Shown: positions 13,142 through 26,510, counted from the first letter of the stretch. The stretch is DNA of 64,000 bases from Chiua virens (GCA_019787685.1 JAHNUO010000019.1:248001-312000); one strand, 5' to 3'. A program made the numbers and translations. The notes: generated by a model from the sequence alone, not told the origin.

Positions 13142-16100
13142 ATGGATCCCGCAAGCCGTGTCTCTAGGCTGAAAAGGCGATTTCTTGATGTCCTGTCTGG
13201 ATCAATCAAGCTTGATCCTCGCAACGCCACTCTTTTCTTGCAAGGCCTCTGCGCCCAAGACGACCCAGTGGCATGCTTGAATGCGATCACCAAGAGTCCT
13301 TGTGGTCTATCTTCAATCCAGTCTGCGATGCAGTTGGACTTGTCAGTTCGTTTCACGAACGGATTGGGTTCCAACGTCCTAGGATATCTCCTCAGAGCTT
13401 CGGACGTAGGTGGTGACGATCTGGACAACCTGTTGTTTAACATGGTGGAGCCACCCATTTTTTGGGGTGTCTTTGTTCACACATTCCAAGAAGGAGCATT
13501 GAAGGAAGACACCCAATTCGTCTTTGCGAGGATGCTCGCTCGACTCTTGATGTTACGGGATCGCGATACCAAGCCCTTTCGAGATATCGCAGCACGACCG
13601 TCAATCCAAGATAGCCTCATCGCTTCTCCCAAGCACGAGATCAGAGAGACAGGGCATCTCATCAAACATATCCTCTCTACTACTAGCCCCCTAATGACGT
13701 ACGACATCCTGGTTGGCCCAGGCGGACGTCATGACAATGATTTTGTTGACTACCGTGATATCGCCATTCTCCCCACCGCCGATGAGAACTTATGTCAGAA
13801 ATCCCCCTTCCTTCGTACAGCGCTTCACAATAAACTCGACTCGTCAGACACTCCAGTCAAGGACTACTTCGACAATACCTTTCGCATGCTTCGCGAGGAC
13901 ATGATCTTCAACATCCGCGAGGAGACACAAGCTATATTACAGCAGGACGCGAAGCATCGCGGACTCCGGATCAATGTATCACCAATTGGTATCTACACTG
14001 GCACGGATGACCGGAAGACTCGCTGGGGTGTTAAGCTGAAATGCGACAAAGATCTCTGGCAGCTTTCGGGCATGAATGGCCTACGCACTCGGGCCAATTT
14101 TCTTACACAGGATCCTCGTGGCTCGAAGATTCTGAGGAACCAGTCTCTGGTGTGCCTCGTTTCTAGACAAGATATTATCAGTTTTGGCACAGTGCACCGC
14201 AGTTGAGGACCTCCTGGCGCACGACCCTCCCGTTATAGTCATCCAATTCGACGGTGACGTCAATATCCAGAAGACTCTCGTCACCTTTTCCGGGCTCGCC
14301 AAGCTGCAACTTATTCAACTCAGTGCTGCGGTCTTTGCCTTTGAACCTGTCCTCACCGCCCTGAAGAACTCTCCTGCACCGCTCTCTCAAGACATTATAC
14401 TTTGGACACCTGGGTCGCCAGTTCAGCGCTCACAAAATAACGTGGCCCTAGACCATGTCGCTGATGTAGTCGGTTTAGACCCTTCTGCTGATATAGGCGA
14501 TTTGTTGGATCTCGGCAAATCCATCCGTCTTGACAAGGCTCAAGCGAGGTCTCTAGCTGCAGGACTTCGGCAACGTGTATCGTTGATTCAGGGCCCTCCA
14601 GGTAAACTTGATACCCTCATTCCTAAACATGTATTAATGCCACTTCAGGGACTGGAAAGTCGTTTATAGGTGCACTTCTTTCCAAAGCGATCCACGATAA
14701 GACCGCTCGAACAATTCTCGTCATTTGCTACACGAACCACGTGCTTGATCAGTTCCTTGGAGACCTTCTTAAGCACGACGTCCCAGCCAATTCCATTGTT
14801 CGCCTCGGTGGCCGTACAATCCAGTCGACAGATCACCTTTCTCTTCACAATCAACCGCGCGAGCGAGTTTGGCGCGACTGGGACGAGATCAACGACCTTA
14901 AATTGCGCGCTTTCGATTACGAAGTCGAGTTAGAAACACACTTTCAGCGTGTGTTCGATGAGAATCTAATGGCACATCTCGAGCATGAGCACCGCGCTTT
15001 CTACGATACATTCTATGTGTCGCCTGTAACTGAAGACGGGTTGACGCGTATTGGTCGAGGCGGACGTGTCATCGATAACAACTATCTTCTTTCGCGGTGG
15101 GAGGAGGGTTTAGATGCTGGGATGTTGAGTGGCGAGCCTCACGTCCAAGCGTCAGCTTGGATTTGGGGTATGGGCCTCTCTGCCCGCCGGCGGCTGTTGG
15201 AAAAATGGCGAAAAGAGTCCGTCGCCAGCGCGCTGGAGTCTGTTTGCGCGGCTGGTGACAGCTATAATGTGCTTCAAGGTGCGATCAGGCTGGAGTTCGC
15301 AAAATCCACTGTGGCAATGTTGCATCAGAAGAGAATTATCGCGTGTACGACCACAGGGGCAGCTATCTATGCTGAAGCGCTCGAGCAAGTTGGTCCAGAT
15401 GTTCTCCTTGTGGAAGAAGCCGGAGAAATACTCGAAAGTCATATCTTCACTGCGCTCTCGCACAAGGTCGATCAGTTGATTCTTATTGGTGACCATAAGT
15501 ATGTCTGGGTCTTGGCTGTCATTCGTGACTAATGACGCTTGATAGGCAATTGCGCCCCAAAGTCAACAACTATCAGTTGACTGTCGAGAAGGGCGAGGGT
15601 TATGACCTGAACCGTTCGCTGTTTGAGCAACTCGTCCTGAAGGGCTACCCACATCAAACACTTTCAACGCAACACCGAATGCGTCCCGAAATTTCTTCCT
15701 TGGTTCGCGAGCTCACCTACCCCGAACTTGTTGATACTCCTTCGACCCGTCAAAGAGCTGACATTCGTGGAGTGCAATCGAACATCATCTTTGTAGACCA
15801 TACACATCCCGAAGACGACGACTTAATCATCGGTGACCAGTGCAGATGGTGGCACAAAATCATCGAAGCAAAACTCGTACGAGGTGGAGATGGTGCTCAA
15901 GATAATACGCTACCTCGCGCAACAGGGTTACAAAAGTAGGAGCATCGTTGTCCTCACCCCGTATCTTGGTCAGCTTTCACCAGCTCCGTGAAGCCTTGAA
16001 ACGCGATAATGACCCGATCCTGAATGATTTGGATTCTGTGGAGCTTGCAAAAGCTGGTTTGTCGATTTTGGGGCCGCCAGTGCACAAAGCCAGGAAAGAC

Positions 16101-16797
16101 GGAATCCATTTGGCGACGATAGGTGAGTACACCTTCTGTAAACGCGATACTGTTTATCAACCTGCCATAGATAACTATCAAGGAGAGGAAAGCGATATCG
16201 TAGTTGCGAGCCTCACCAGATCGAATAAATCCTAACGCGATTGGCTTTATGGACTGCCCCGAGCGTCTCAATGTCCTCCTCTCACGCGCCCGAGATGGCC
16301 TCATATTGATCGGCAATTCGCAGACGTTTTTGCCTTCCAGGAAAGGAGGGACGCTCTGGAAACGGTTCTTCACACTTCTCGAGAAGGGCCAGTACGTTTA
16401 CCAGGGATTCCCCGTTAAATGCGAGAGACATCCCACACATACCAATCTACTCAAGCGTGCAAGCGATTTCGATGATCATTGCCCAGGTGGTGGATGCGTG
16501 AAAGCATGGTGAGTTGCATACACTGAATTCACGAACCTGACGTGACGTTCGTCTTATTATTCAAGTGGGTTCACGCTTGCCTGTGGACACATGTACTTGA
16601 CGAGATGCCACCCTCATCGACCATGGGCATCGCTTGGCCCACACGACACACCGCAGTGTAAGTATAATTTGAGCTCCAAGTGCTCAACTGGTCGTCATAC
16701 GATCACTTGGGAGTGCCGTATTGGACGGCCTTCGGTATGCTTGGCTTGTGTCGAGGATACTCTGTGTGTAGAGGGAGACCGTTCGGTAGGGGCATGA
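13142..16797 (+). pseudogene. ZNFX1/NFX1-like SF1 helicase, shortened copy lacking the AAA+ half, with frameshifts
   Basis: A paralogue of the large gene at 38227-45744. ATG 13142 opens the conserved N-terminal region (DNDFVDYRDIAILPTADE; FDNTFRMLREDM). Helicase motifs follow: Walker A split by an intron (SLIQGPPG then GTGKSFIGALL, 14601/14649), motif II LLVEEAGEILES, motif III GDHK-QLRPKVN across an intron at 15500-15544, STQHRMRPEI, VVLTPYLGQL, DNYQGEESDIV and motif VI RLNVLLSRARDGLILIGN. A cysteine-rich tail (CGFTLACGHMYLTRCHP, CRIGRPSVCLAC) matches the start of the NFX1-type finger. The frame then ends at 16797, where the paralogue goes on into AAA+ modules. Single-base shifts are inferred near 14200, 15860, 15975 and 16225. 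The family is secure; this copy is probably non-functional unless the indels are assembly errors. Confidence 0.8.
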
Positions 16798-18252
16798 GAG
16801 TGGGAAGAAACCAGAGGACGCGCGTCTTGGAAAACCGATGTGCAGGAATGTAATCTCTTGAATGAATTACGGGCCGGCCCATCAGGGAAGTGAGTTGTGT
16901 TTGCATTGTTTATGTAAATCTAGAGGAAATTTTTTACTAGCTCTCTTTAAGTGGAATTGCACGAGAAACCATGATTTTGACTCAATGCAACGCGAAAGCA
17001 GCAAAAAGTATACAAATTCTGGCTCCTCGCTAGCGGGGACACGAAGATTCGTCATAGTAGATTTCACTGAATTATGATCAATTGGGGGCCAATCAGAAGT
17101 TACAAAACCACAAGTACGTGATCGGTGGCGAACTTGCTGTGATTCGCTGCACCGTTTCCCTCGGCTCCCAAGTCGCCTTTGTGTTCTCTTACAGCATAAC
17201 TGGACGTTTATATGAGCACTCGACGAACTCTGCGTCTAATTGATCCTATTCCCCAGCACTCTCACCGGATTCCTGATTAGCATACTCTTTGCCCCTCTCT
17301 TTCTGTGCATCCAATCCTACGTCATCATCGGAAGTTTCGACGGAGCGTCCGAAAATCCAGGTGAGCATCGGATTGACACATTGACAATCTCAGACCTTCT
17401 AACGGAGAGCATCATATGCAGTACGCAGTCCTTCACACAGTATCTACAGGTGGGTGTTTACAGGTTGCCATCCTGTGTGTATCGCACGTGTTCTCACATC
17501 CAGAATTTCGAGGAACTGCTCTTTCAAGTTGTAGCTTTGCCTGTATAAGTATCGGGATTCGGAAAGCAGAGCCTTAGAACATGGTCCGTATTCTTCTCAA
17601 CATCGCAACAATCAATGGGTTGTACTAATAGATACCCTCTCGCTCGCTTGTGCCAGTCCGCGTGCACATACTTTCTGAGTATTGGTTGAACGCACACAGC
17701 CCCCGCATCCTCCGAGTCAATGCTCATACCATGTAGGTACGTTATTGAATTGCTGGCATATCAACGAAAAAGGTCAAGTTTCATTTTATACTCCTCAGAA
17801 ATCAAGCACCGCAACCAACGTAACCGCTCAGCTGGTGGCCTTGCGTATATGATAAGTTCTCAAGGTCTGAGGACATGAAGAGCGATCACTAGGAGAGATT
17901 TCTGGAACAAGTCGTCTATGGAACTGTGTAGCTCAATGAGTCACCCTGCTCTGCCTCTGGTTGCCGTATTGGGCGGGTCACCGTCCGTATCTCAGCGGCT
18001 CCACTCTGGTTGTCACGGTCTAGAGGCTGTTGGTCGGGAACTGAGTGCTGAGTGCTGAGTGCTCGCGTGACGACTGTTCCAGAACAAATCACACGCACCA
18101 TTTCAACGGTATTGGCGCGAAGACATCGGACATGGAACCGACCAGTCAGATGGAAGTTGCTGACGGCGAGGCAAACTTGTACCGTTAAAAGGTCGTGTAA
18201 GGACCAGGTGCCACTGTCAACGATCCCGATATCCCCTGCTATCCCCTTCACC
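16798..18252. other. Intergenic region with a possible 7-TM gene remnant
   Basis: Around 17250-17350 (+) a hydrophobic stretch reads STLTGFLISILFAPLFLCIQ, reminiscent of the first helices of basidiomycete 7-TM proteins. It does not extend convincingly and could be chance. At about 18035-18055 a 7-bp unit, CTGAGTG, is repeated three times in tandem. Nothing else is supported. Confidence 0.3.
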
Positions 18253-19527
18253 ATGGATGATCCTGGAGGATTCCCTAATAGCGCATCTCCAATTTCTTCG
18301 CCACTTCCAAAGGACGTATTACTATCTGGCCATGGGACAGGTGGAGAAACAGGACTTGCGCTGCCGCTCGCATCATACAGCCAATTGGATGTCTCCGAGT
18401 CGTGCCCAACATATGCCACACCGCAACTCAATTTCTATGGCCCTCAGCTTGCAATTACAAGAGGCCTTCTTTGGCCTGGGTTTAGAGTGCGAACCCCAAG
18501 TTCTTCGTCCACAAGCGTTCCCACCTGCTGAAATTCGTCCTACATGGAACGATGCCCTGCACTCTTCCTACATTGGTTATATGGCAGCGCCTCTCCCTTC
18601 TTTCACATCAGAAGATTTCACTCAGCGAGCTTCGGTATATCATCTGCCATGCTGTGGTCTGTGTTCCGCTCTCATTGACATGGTTTATTTGTCTGCAGGC
18701 CGTCGTAGCTAATCATCCTTCCACATATACTCCCCCTCACGAGCCAGAATGCGGAAAGATTCGGCTTATCCTCCCTTATCCAAGTATCCGTGCGTTCCCC
18801 CACGGACAGGCAGCCGCTGTTTCCCCTTCACATCCAGAGCACGTCACACAATGGCAGCGCATGTGCTGGGAGGCTGTTGTCGTCAACGGCCCTCGCGAGT
18901 TCGTCCCACAAAGGATCTATCAGCCCGGCTATGAAGGAGACAGAAAACGCTACGTATCTCATGCAAAACTTCACCCTCCCATCATCTTCCTTGCGGAATA
19001 CTCACCTGAATGGGGTATACCCGTATCGGACCTGCTGTCGAGAGGGTCGACTCGGACGCGTGTCGCAGGCGGAAACGATCCTGCATTCACGTCATGCGGC
19101 TCATCAATCTGTATCCGAGTCCATGTATGTCTTCCGTTTCAATGCCGTCCAATCATTGATATCATCGACTGATACTCGACCGGTCCACTAGTGGCCAGGC
19201 TACCGGCCGTGTCGCAAAAAGCTCCCGACGAAGGATTATACTTCCAAGCGTGACATGATAAAGAAGGAGAGACTCGCCAAGGTCGTCGCAAGATACATCA
19301 AAGAATTCACGGACACCATGAGCACGATGATGCAAGTGGGCTCCGATTCGCGATGGAAAGTCGGTCCGTTTGGAATCAGGGTCGACGATATCATTCTCGT
19401 TAGCCTCCATCATGTTTCTCAGGGGAGCTGGCAGCCGCAGTTGCGTCTTCGTAGAGAAATTGGGACCAACACCATAGCGGGACAGTATGTTCATGGTGGT
19501 GGTGAAGCGGGAGAGATACGGGGGTGA
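18253..19527 (+). CDS. Conserved Agaricomycete protein of unknown function, possible frameshift
   Basis: I recognise no named domain. ATG 18253 gives a low-complexity start (MDDPGGFPNSASPISSPLPK). From about 18435 the likely reading continues one frame over (LQLQEAFFGLGLECEPQVL, IRPTWNDALHSSYIGYM), implying a one-base shift or a missed intron. An intron at 18635-18698 joins DFTQRAS to AVVANHPSTY in phase 0. The next exon has CGKIRLILPYPSIRAFPHGQ and VTQWQRMCWEAVVVNGPREF. A second intron (about 19125-19191, GTATGT...CACTAG) joins SICIRVH to WPGYRPCRKKLPTKDYTSKR. The C-terminus VDDIILVSLHHVSQGSWQPQ resembles, from memory, proteins common in Agaricomycete genomes. The clean splice phases and continuous reading argue that it is a real gene. 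No signal peptide or membrane helix is evident. Confidence 0.6.
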
Positions 19528-21413
19528 AGAGATAGGGAATCTAGAGAGATGTAGCAATTCGGTACAACTAGAGGAAGTGTAAGCATTATTGTAAACCAGC
19601 GAGTGGAGGAGGATCTGTAAGAACGAACGCCTTTCAGATATTGAGACGTACTAGTTTGGAACCAGGAAACGCTCGAGTTGGACCATAGTCTCGGCATTTT
19701 CATCGCCGGCATCGGGTCAGAAAGCTTACGCACAGCGCAATGAGGAGGAGGATGACTCACCTAGTATTACTAGTAGTATTAGTATAGGGAAGTCATTAAT
19801 GTTAACTAGATTCGTTCACTGTTAGGAGAAAGTAAAATTTCCTGTCCATGTCTTTGGGCCGTTGGCGCCAAGGGGGGACGACACACAGAAATGGCCTATG
19901 ACCCCCTTCAAACCCCATGCGGTCGAAGTTGAACCAATGAATCCCGAGGTCAATATGAGGAATCAAGACCGTACTAGACTGCACACCAGGCCGGCGTGTC
20001 GATAATCTGATTGGAATTTTTTTTGTTTGGCTGTTTGGCGAGCCCTTGCTCCTTCCATTTTCTTCGACGTTTTTCAGGACTGGCGCTCTCGTCGCCGCTC
20101 TGACTCATAGAAGCCAACTGCGCTATCGATGCCATTGGAAGAATCATTTCGTTTACAGTGCAACCTCAAGTTCAAGGGTCACGCCGCGGTCCATCTCTAC
20201 CCACAATTGAAGTCAGACCTTGACGATCAAGTACTAAATCACCAAAGTCCGTCACGAATTCTTTTCTTCCAAGATGATACCGACGATTCAGATATGCGGG
20301 CAAGCACGCGCCGAGCAAGATGCTGCAAGATATGAGAGCATGAGAGATAGCTAGAATTGTACCAAACTTATTGCAGTCCCGAAATCAGGGGTTTTGTCTA
20401 GCTTCCGCAAACCCCGCTCCCCGTCTTCTCCAAGATGCGCGATCGACTCGAGACCATGTGCATAAGATGCCGACGAGAGATAACAACGCTGAACACGAAG
20501 CAAAAGGTACCCACGGAACCTTGTACGGCGCGAAGCATACCCACCCGCACTCTGATGGAGAACAATCACAATGACGACCCTTTTGATCGGGAACGGCGCA
20601 CTGTATTCCCGAATCTAATGCGGCGAGTCCCGTCATCCGGCCTTCTCTTCTCGGAACCGCATGAAATCACCACGTGCTCGTGTTAGTACGAACGGAGATA
20701 GTCAAGGCGTACGAAGAAGATCATCAGCTGCTAAGATGCGGAAGGAAGTGGATCAATACCCTAGGTCCATCATCGTACCGAATCAACCTGCTCTGGAGTC
20801 ATTCGTATGAAGAACGTCGTACAGTGGTGAGGAATCGTCTGGATACAGAGACTAGAGTATTGACCAAAATTAGATTTCGTCCCACAACATACTGTGGTTT
20901 GTTGAACATTGAAACCGTTTCCGGTTTACCACGTCCGAGTCGGTGGACACTCGGATGATCGTTCCGATGTTATGTCAGAATGCACTGGAACTCACGCTGG
21001 CAAACTTTCTGTGAGCCTTTTTCATCAGATTCAGGCCCAGTAACGTTTGTTCGATTCGAGCCACCACTGAGTAGGGGCACTTGTTGAAGGGAGTAACAGA
21101 CAATTAGCATCCGCTTAATCCGGCAAACGTCCCACGATGTCTCAACCTGTCCCACCCAAGGCCACCCCCTAGCACGTAAACGAGCGCAGCGAGGAGCGAT
21201 CACCGCATTCATGGCGCTGGATAGAATCCAATCGATGCGCGCTGGACGCCACGGATGGGGAATTTTGAAATCATGACACTCCGGAAGCCTGATATCTCCG
21301 ACAAAACCGCAGGAAATCCCCTGTCTACATTTGTGCCAGTGGGAGTCCCTGTACATAAAAGACGGGCCCGCGGATAAGCCACGCAATCCCTCTCACGTAC
21401 CTTGACGGCCGCC
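19528..21413. other. Intergenic region, no gene recognised
   Basis: Short open frames (for example 20129-20335 and 20674-20958, +) show no family features and no plausible splice joins. A small cluster of ACTAGTA-like steps lies at about 19761-19790. The promoter of the downstream dehydrogenase should lie near 21250-21410. Confidence 0.45.
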
Positions 21414-22647
21414 ATGCCTCTCGAAGCAAACGCAAGTTCCAAAGGTGTTGCTTTGGTGACAGGATCCGCCAACGGCATAGGTCGAGCTATTGTCCTCCGA
21501 CTCGCAAATGAAGGTTACGACGTCGTGTTGAACGATCTCCCCGCAAACAAAGACCGTCTCGACGAAACCAGTAAAGCGATCAACACAGAGTGCCCGGAAC
21601 GACGGGTCAGCGTGTTCGTAGCCGATGTGAGTGTCGAGAAGGAAGTGAAGAATATGGTGGATCACGCCGTCGAAGCCTTCGGTCGTCTTGACGTGGTATG
21701 TCAATAGTTTGTCGCAACTTCCCTCGTAGGATAACGTCTTGCCGACAGATGGTCGCGAATGCCGGTGTTTTGAGGACTGGTTCGTTTGCTGAAAGTAAGC
21801 GCCTCCGTGTACATGGCGAAGAATCGACGGGGACTCCAACACTGACGCCTCACCTTCATAAGCGACGGTCGAAGACTTGGATGCCATCTTGGCGGTCAAC
21901 GTCCGCGGGACCTTCCTCTGTTATAAGTATGCAGCACAGAAGATGGTAGAACAAGGAATCAAGGGCCGCATAATCGGCGCTAGTTCCCTCGCAGGAAAGA
22001 AAGGTCAGTGAGATGTTATCTTATCAAATACCTGTTTCACCGCACACAAACCCTACAGGGAATCCGTTCCTGAGTGCATACTGTACGTCGAAGTTTGCAG
22101 TAAGAGGATTGACTCAATGTGCTGGTGCGATACTCCGCAGTGTTTCGATGGAGCGGATCTGACAATTACTAGCTCTCGAGTATGGTCGATGTGGAATAAC
22201 CGTGAATGCATATGCCCCGGGACTCGTTCAGACTGCAATGCGTCAGTAGTTCAGTCACCCATCTTACTTCCCTTTTAACGTCGTCACACAGTTGATACCC
22301 TTCAACAAGATATTGTGAGAATAACGGGTAACGAAGGGGGTGTGATTGATCCAGTAGGCACACATGCCCAAGGGACTTATCCTCACTCACCGCCATGAGA
22401 ACAGATAATGAAGTTGGCAGCTGTTGGTTACCTAGGAAACACTAAAGACATCGCAAGTCTGGTGGCCTACCTGGTTTCGCCAGATGCACATTACGTCACT
22501 GGTATGTTTCTTGCTGTCCAGTGATTCGCAGTGCTCACTCCAATATATAGGCCAGACGGTAACCGAAATCTCGTCGCGAACGAAATGTCACTTGAAACTG
22601 ACTCTTCGTGATAGATCTCCATTGACGGTGGAACGTATTTTGACTGA
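21414..22647 (+). CDS. Short-chain dehydrogenase/reductase, acetoin/butanediol dehydrogenase-like
   Basis: An NAD(P)-dependent oxidoreductase of about 260 residues, the normal length for classical SDRs. ATG 21414 is in frame with the cofactor motif TGSANGIG (residues 16-23 or so). The exons are short: 21414-21695, 21749-21794, 21863-22003, 22059 onward and at least four more. They join cleanly to give VADVSVEKEVKNMVDHAVEA, LDV-MVANAGV, the catalytic Ser in IIGASSLAGKKG, YxxxK in AYCTSKFAVRG, ITVNAYAPG, DIASLVAYLVSPDAHYVTG and the terminal GQT-ISIDGGTYFD with TGA at 22645-22647. Every junction keeps frame and all catalytic residues are present, so this is an intact gene. Resemblance to acetoin/diacetyl reductases comes from the C-terminal wording; the true substrate is unknown. 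Neighbours suggest no pathway. Confidence 0.9.
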
Positions 22648-25600
22648 ACTTTACGTAGCCCCTGTGATATACTATTGTGAATCTGATTCTGATGGATTTC
22701 ATGTTGCAAGGTCCGTGATTTCAGCGCAGGAACATTCCGTTGTGCGGTGATAGAGGCGCTAAAGAGAAATCTGAGCGGGGAGGGTGGTTGCATGGGAACA
22801 GGGGCTTTTGGTGGACGATATCACATGTCGGGAGATGCCGAGTCTCGGATGTACCCGGGCCGCAGCTTTCATTCAAGGTCGGATCCACTTTGGATCCACT
22901 TGGTGGCAAGTGCCAGTGGATGCTTTCATATCGCGTCGCTTATTCTCATTTTCAAAGGGACACTCAGAGTTCCGTCAGTACACTCTCCGACGGGGTTGAG
23001 GCTTACTTATCGCACGGCATTGGAAGAGCATAGTCCTAGCAAATTGAAAACCGAATGATCACTGTAGCCTAAGTCGTTAAGACCAACGAGACTATGGCCT
23101 CGACGGAAGCGGGACGAATCTCGGAGGGCTCTGCACACTTATCGCTATCTCACAAAGAGATCATGCAAGCATTACCATAGACCCGCATAGCTCGGAACTT
23201 TACCCGTGTATGAAGGACACAATAAGGGTCGCCGATCAATCGCTACTATCCGTCCCTCGATTCAAGGTCGGATTAATAGGACTTGATACTGCGTATTTCT
23301 AATCTTATGGAGAGCTCAGAATGTCGGGTACTCTCGTCGCCGGTGTCGAGCTGGCCACGCAGTCACTAGAAGTGCATGGGCTTCGTGCCTTCCTGCGACG
23401 AATCCAAGAATTGGACAATAATTGTCAGGGAATGAGAACCAATACCAACTCTTTTCATCCAAAGGGCGGTGCTTGTTTCGGATGGTATGGTCCCTGCGCA
23501 TATTTCCGCATCATGATTTCAGCTCACGCAGGATGGGAGCCATCATGTGCCCATCCAAGTTGCCCGGATCTCAACCGACCAGCGCTAAATTCCTACTTTG
23601 AATCAATGGCGAAACAAGACAGGGGTTGCCGATATCGATGAATCCCCTCCACTCAAAGACCGGATTGCGATGACTTGAAACGCATACGAATTCCCTAATT
23701 TCACGGACAGCGCGATAGTCTAAGTACGTCAATCTACTCTTCGACGGTGTTGAGTTGTTTACGCAGTCGTCGGAAGCGCATCAGTCTCGTAACTTCCTGT
23801 GTATCTTTCAGGATACTAAGACTCTGGACAACGACTGCCAATCCGGGTAGCATGATTCCCGGGCCGTCCCAAATCGCACGGCCGGCCGCATCAGTAAGTC
23901 ATGCAGCGGGCGTGAACGAGTGATTGCCCTAGCCATATGCTTGATTCATTTTTATCAGGGCTAACGCAATAATGACATTCAAGTTCTCCCGACTAATCCC
24001 CCTTTGTGTCCTTTCATCAAATGGTGAGACCGCCAAGAGTTAAAATGTTTCCTCATTTCTTGGATAGCTCAGAACTGCCATTGACCAGCGTCACGACCTG
24101 ACAGCCAGAGGGGTGTGTCAATATCTCGGATAGTATAACCATTGCACACTCACAGATAAGTAAGCCATGCAAGGAGGGCATTACTATGTGCTTTTTCTTA
24201 GTCACACCACATGGTTTGAGAAGTTTTACACTACTAATCAGGAAAGAGTAGGTACACTGCATCATGGGTGCCGCCCGACCAAACTCCTTTCGTTCCCGCC
24301 AATCACAAGTCGGACCGCTGGGACTGAAATGCCGGCCATCAACGGGTAGCGAAAAAACGTTCAATGGATGCCGTTAGGTATCGTCTTCCATCCCACCTCG
24401 ATCAAACTGCCACCGCACGCCCCAACATGTCGGACGACTGAGGAGAGGTCAATTGGATTCAGGTTCAGAAAATGAGGCCGTGAGGTAATATGTTTCGCCT
24501 GATCGTGCCTTATTCAAGTGGGTCTTTTCACCTACGGAAATGCAACTGACTTTGAAAGGCGAGTTGCTGTGGAGGACCTGGACGTAAGCATAATCTGCTT
24601 CTGATCGGTTTCTGGTGCAAGAAACAATGGGCTTGATGTCACTGATCTGGCAAAGCATCGACTCATCTTCGCCGTTATCAAATTGGATTGATATACCACT
24701 GGCATACGTACATAACTCCGCCGACTGTAGTCTCGTCGCCTCGAAAATTTGAAGGGATGCGAGCTGACCGTACCTGGCAGTCCTGTTCTCAGAGCTTCCA
24801 TTGGAAGCAGTCTCCTCGCCTTCCGTTTCCAATCCAATGCGCAGCATTACGCTTGCGCTCGTGGCTTGGGTGCTGGTTCCTGTCCTGGAACGAATTGGAT
24901 TGGGTGTGCAGGCAGGGTGTTGTGAACAACGCGCAATCAATGAGTCTCCCCTGAACTGCGCATTACCACATTGACATTGCTTGGCTATTGAGTGGACAAC
25001 AAAGAGGCATCAACAAATAAGCCCTGCCTAGTCCGTAATATGGACTAGTTTGCTAGCGGATTGCAGTGATAAGCTTGATTGTGATACCTTCTCGACGACT
25101 GCGCGGTATGATTGATGATCCGGGCCCCGTTCTCGGTGAACGTATGCAAGGATTCCTGTGCATGTCTCCATTGGCACATTGTATCCCTCTATTGGTTGGC
25201 GTCTAGATTGTCATCTCGAGTGTCGCCGTAAGTAGATGGATGATAATCTCATGTTTCGCAGTGTAAGTACTTGATCCATCGCAATCTATGTGCTATCATC
25301 ACGTGTGTTGGCCGCCCACATGTACGTACCAAGTTTGCGCCGTGAATGGTCTCATTCAATTCGCTCAAAGTTTGCAAAATACCTGATATAGTGTTGCAGT
25401 GCGATGTCAGCTCTACCGGGAGTATTCAATAGTGGCGCTACGACGCTTGAACCATCGAGAACGTCAATCTATGAACTATTAGTGGCGTGCGGGCGACTCG
25501 GAAGCAAAGGTGGCCGTCCACGACGAGGTCCCCGCGCGTAACGAGTCGCGATCTGCAAGACGGTTGGTAGTGAATTACCCGATCGCTGCCTTGTCAAGGC

Positions 25601-26510
25601 GATGGCGCGCTATTGATGAGTGATGTCTGTAACAAGGACAAGGGTAGGTAAGTAGGTATGGCGGTATGGATGTCTAGCTAGCGCAGGACGGTGAACCTGA
25701 GTTGGGTTAAATGAAACGCAGCAGCTTTGGTCATACTCCGATTGAACTGGCAAAATGGCCATATTTGGTTGGTGTGGGAAGGTTGTTCGGATTACCTTGG
25801 AAGCATAGCAGCTGCGGGACCACCGGTTCCAACGCCATGCTTATTCGTCTGAACGTTTTGCCCGGTCGGACAATTTGAAGCATGGATGGGCTGGCCAAGT
25901 CGCACGACGTGTCATCCTAACGACAGTAGTGACAAGTCGGCGGATGTTTAGCATAATTCCCGGTGGTCGGTAAAAGATATGTAAAATGATCGGAACCTTT
26001 GTCAAAAAAAAAACATGATTCAGTTGTCGAACGTAGGAGGGGTGATTTATTTCAGAAATGAATCAGGGAGCCTCGAGTCGGCGAAAACCAAGGGTTGTTC
26101 CACGTGAACCAGACCAGATTGGGTGAGGCTGAGAAAGGCCGTCCACGGTCAGACCGCAGCTTTGGTAACTCTACTCAAAGTGACTTGACTCGAAGACGTC
26201 AGCCGGATCGACATGTGTCCAAGCTCATGCTTGCATCAAGGAAAGGTCAGCTCGCTTGTATGATCGACGTGATGAGTGTAACCCTCGTGTGAGCGGCTTG
26301 CTGATAGATGTAATTGCCCTGGTAGTGCAGACGACCTGATGACATTAAGAGGCTGCGGAAGGCGGGGCAACTCCCCTCTGCATGAAGGGGCCATTTACGT
26401 GAATCCAGACAAGAAATCAATCAATATTTGTATTAGCTGTCCGCCGTTGCATATATTACCCTCCCGATCTCGTGCATTCCTTTTTTTTCGAGCCCTGTCA
26501 CATCCTCACC
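22648..26510. other. Long gene-poor region with an old degenerate duplication
   Basis: This stretch of 3.9 kb has no gene I can support; open frames on both strands are short and lack features. The segments at about 23300-23450 and 23725-23860 are diverged copies of each other (compare GTCGAGCTGGCCACGCAGTC and GTTGAGTTGTTTACGCAGTC), followed by further matching phrases. The ferric reductase promoter should lie just upstream of 26511. Confidence 0.4.
23300..23870. repeat. Degenerate direct duplication, two diverged copies
   Basis: Copy 1 lies at about 23320-23450 and copy 2 at about 23725-23860, same orientation. Matching phrases include the GTGTCGAG/GTGTTGAG block, ACGCAGTC, GAAGTGCAT/GAAGCGCAT, TTCCTG and TTGGACAATAATTGTCAG versus CTGGACAACGACTGCCAAT. 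A second weak match pairs the sequence just upstream of each copy (TCGATTCAAGGTCGGATT versus CCACTCAAAGACCGGATT). Identity is partial, so this is an old duplication, possibly a mobile-element relic. Confidence 0.45.

Noticed and set aside
17916..18431. Minus-strand open frame of 171 codons
   Set aside because: It overlaps the likely coding strand of the 18253-19527 gene and has no recognisable features.
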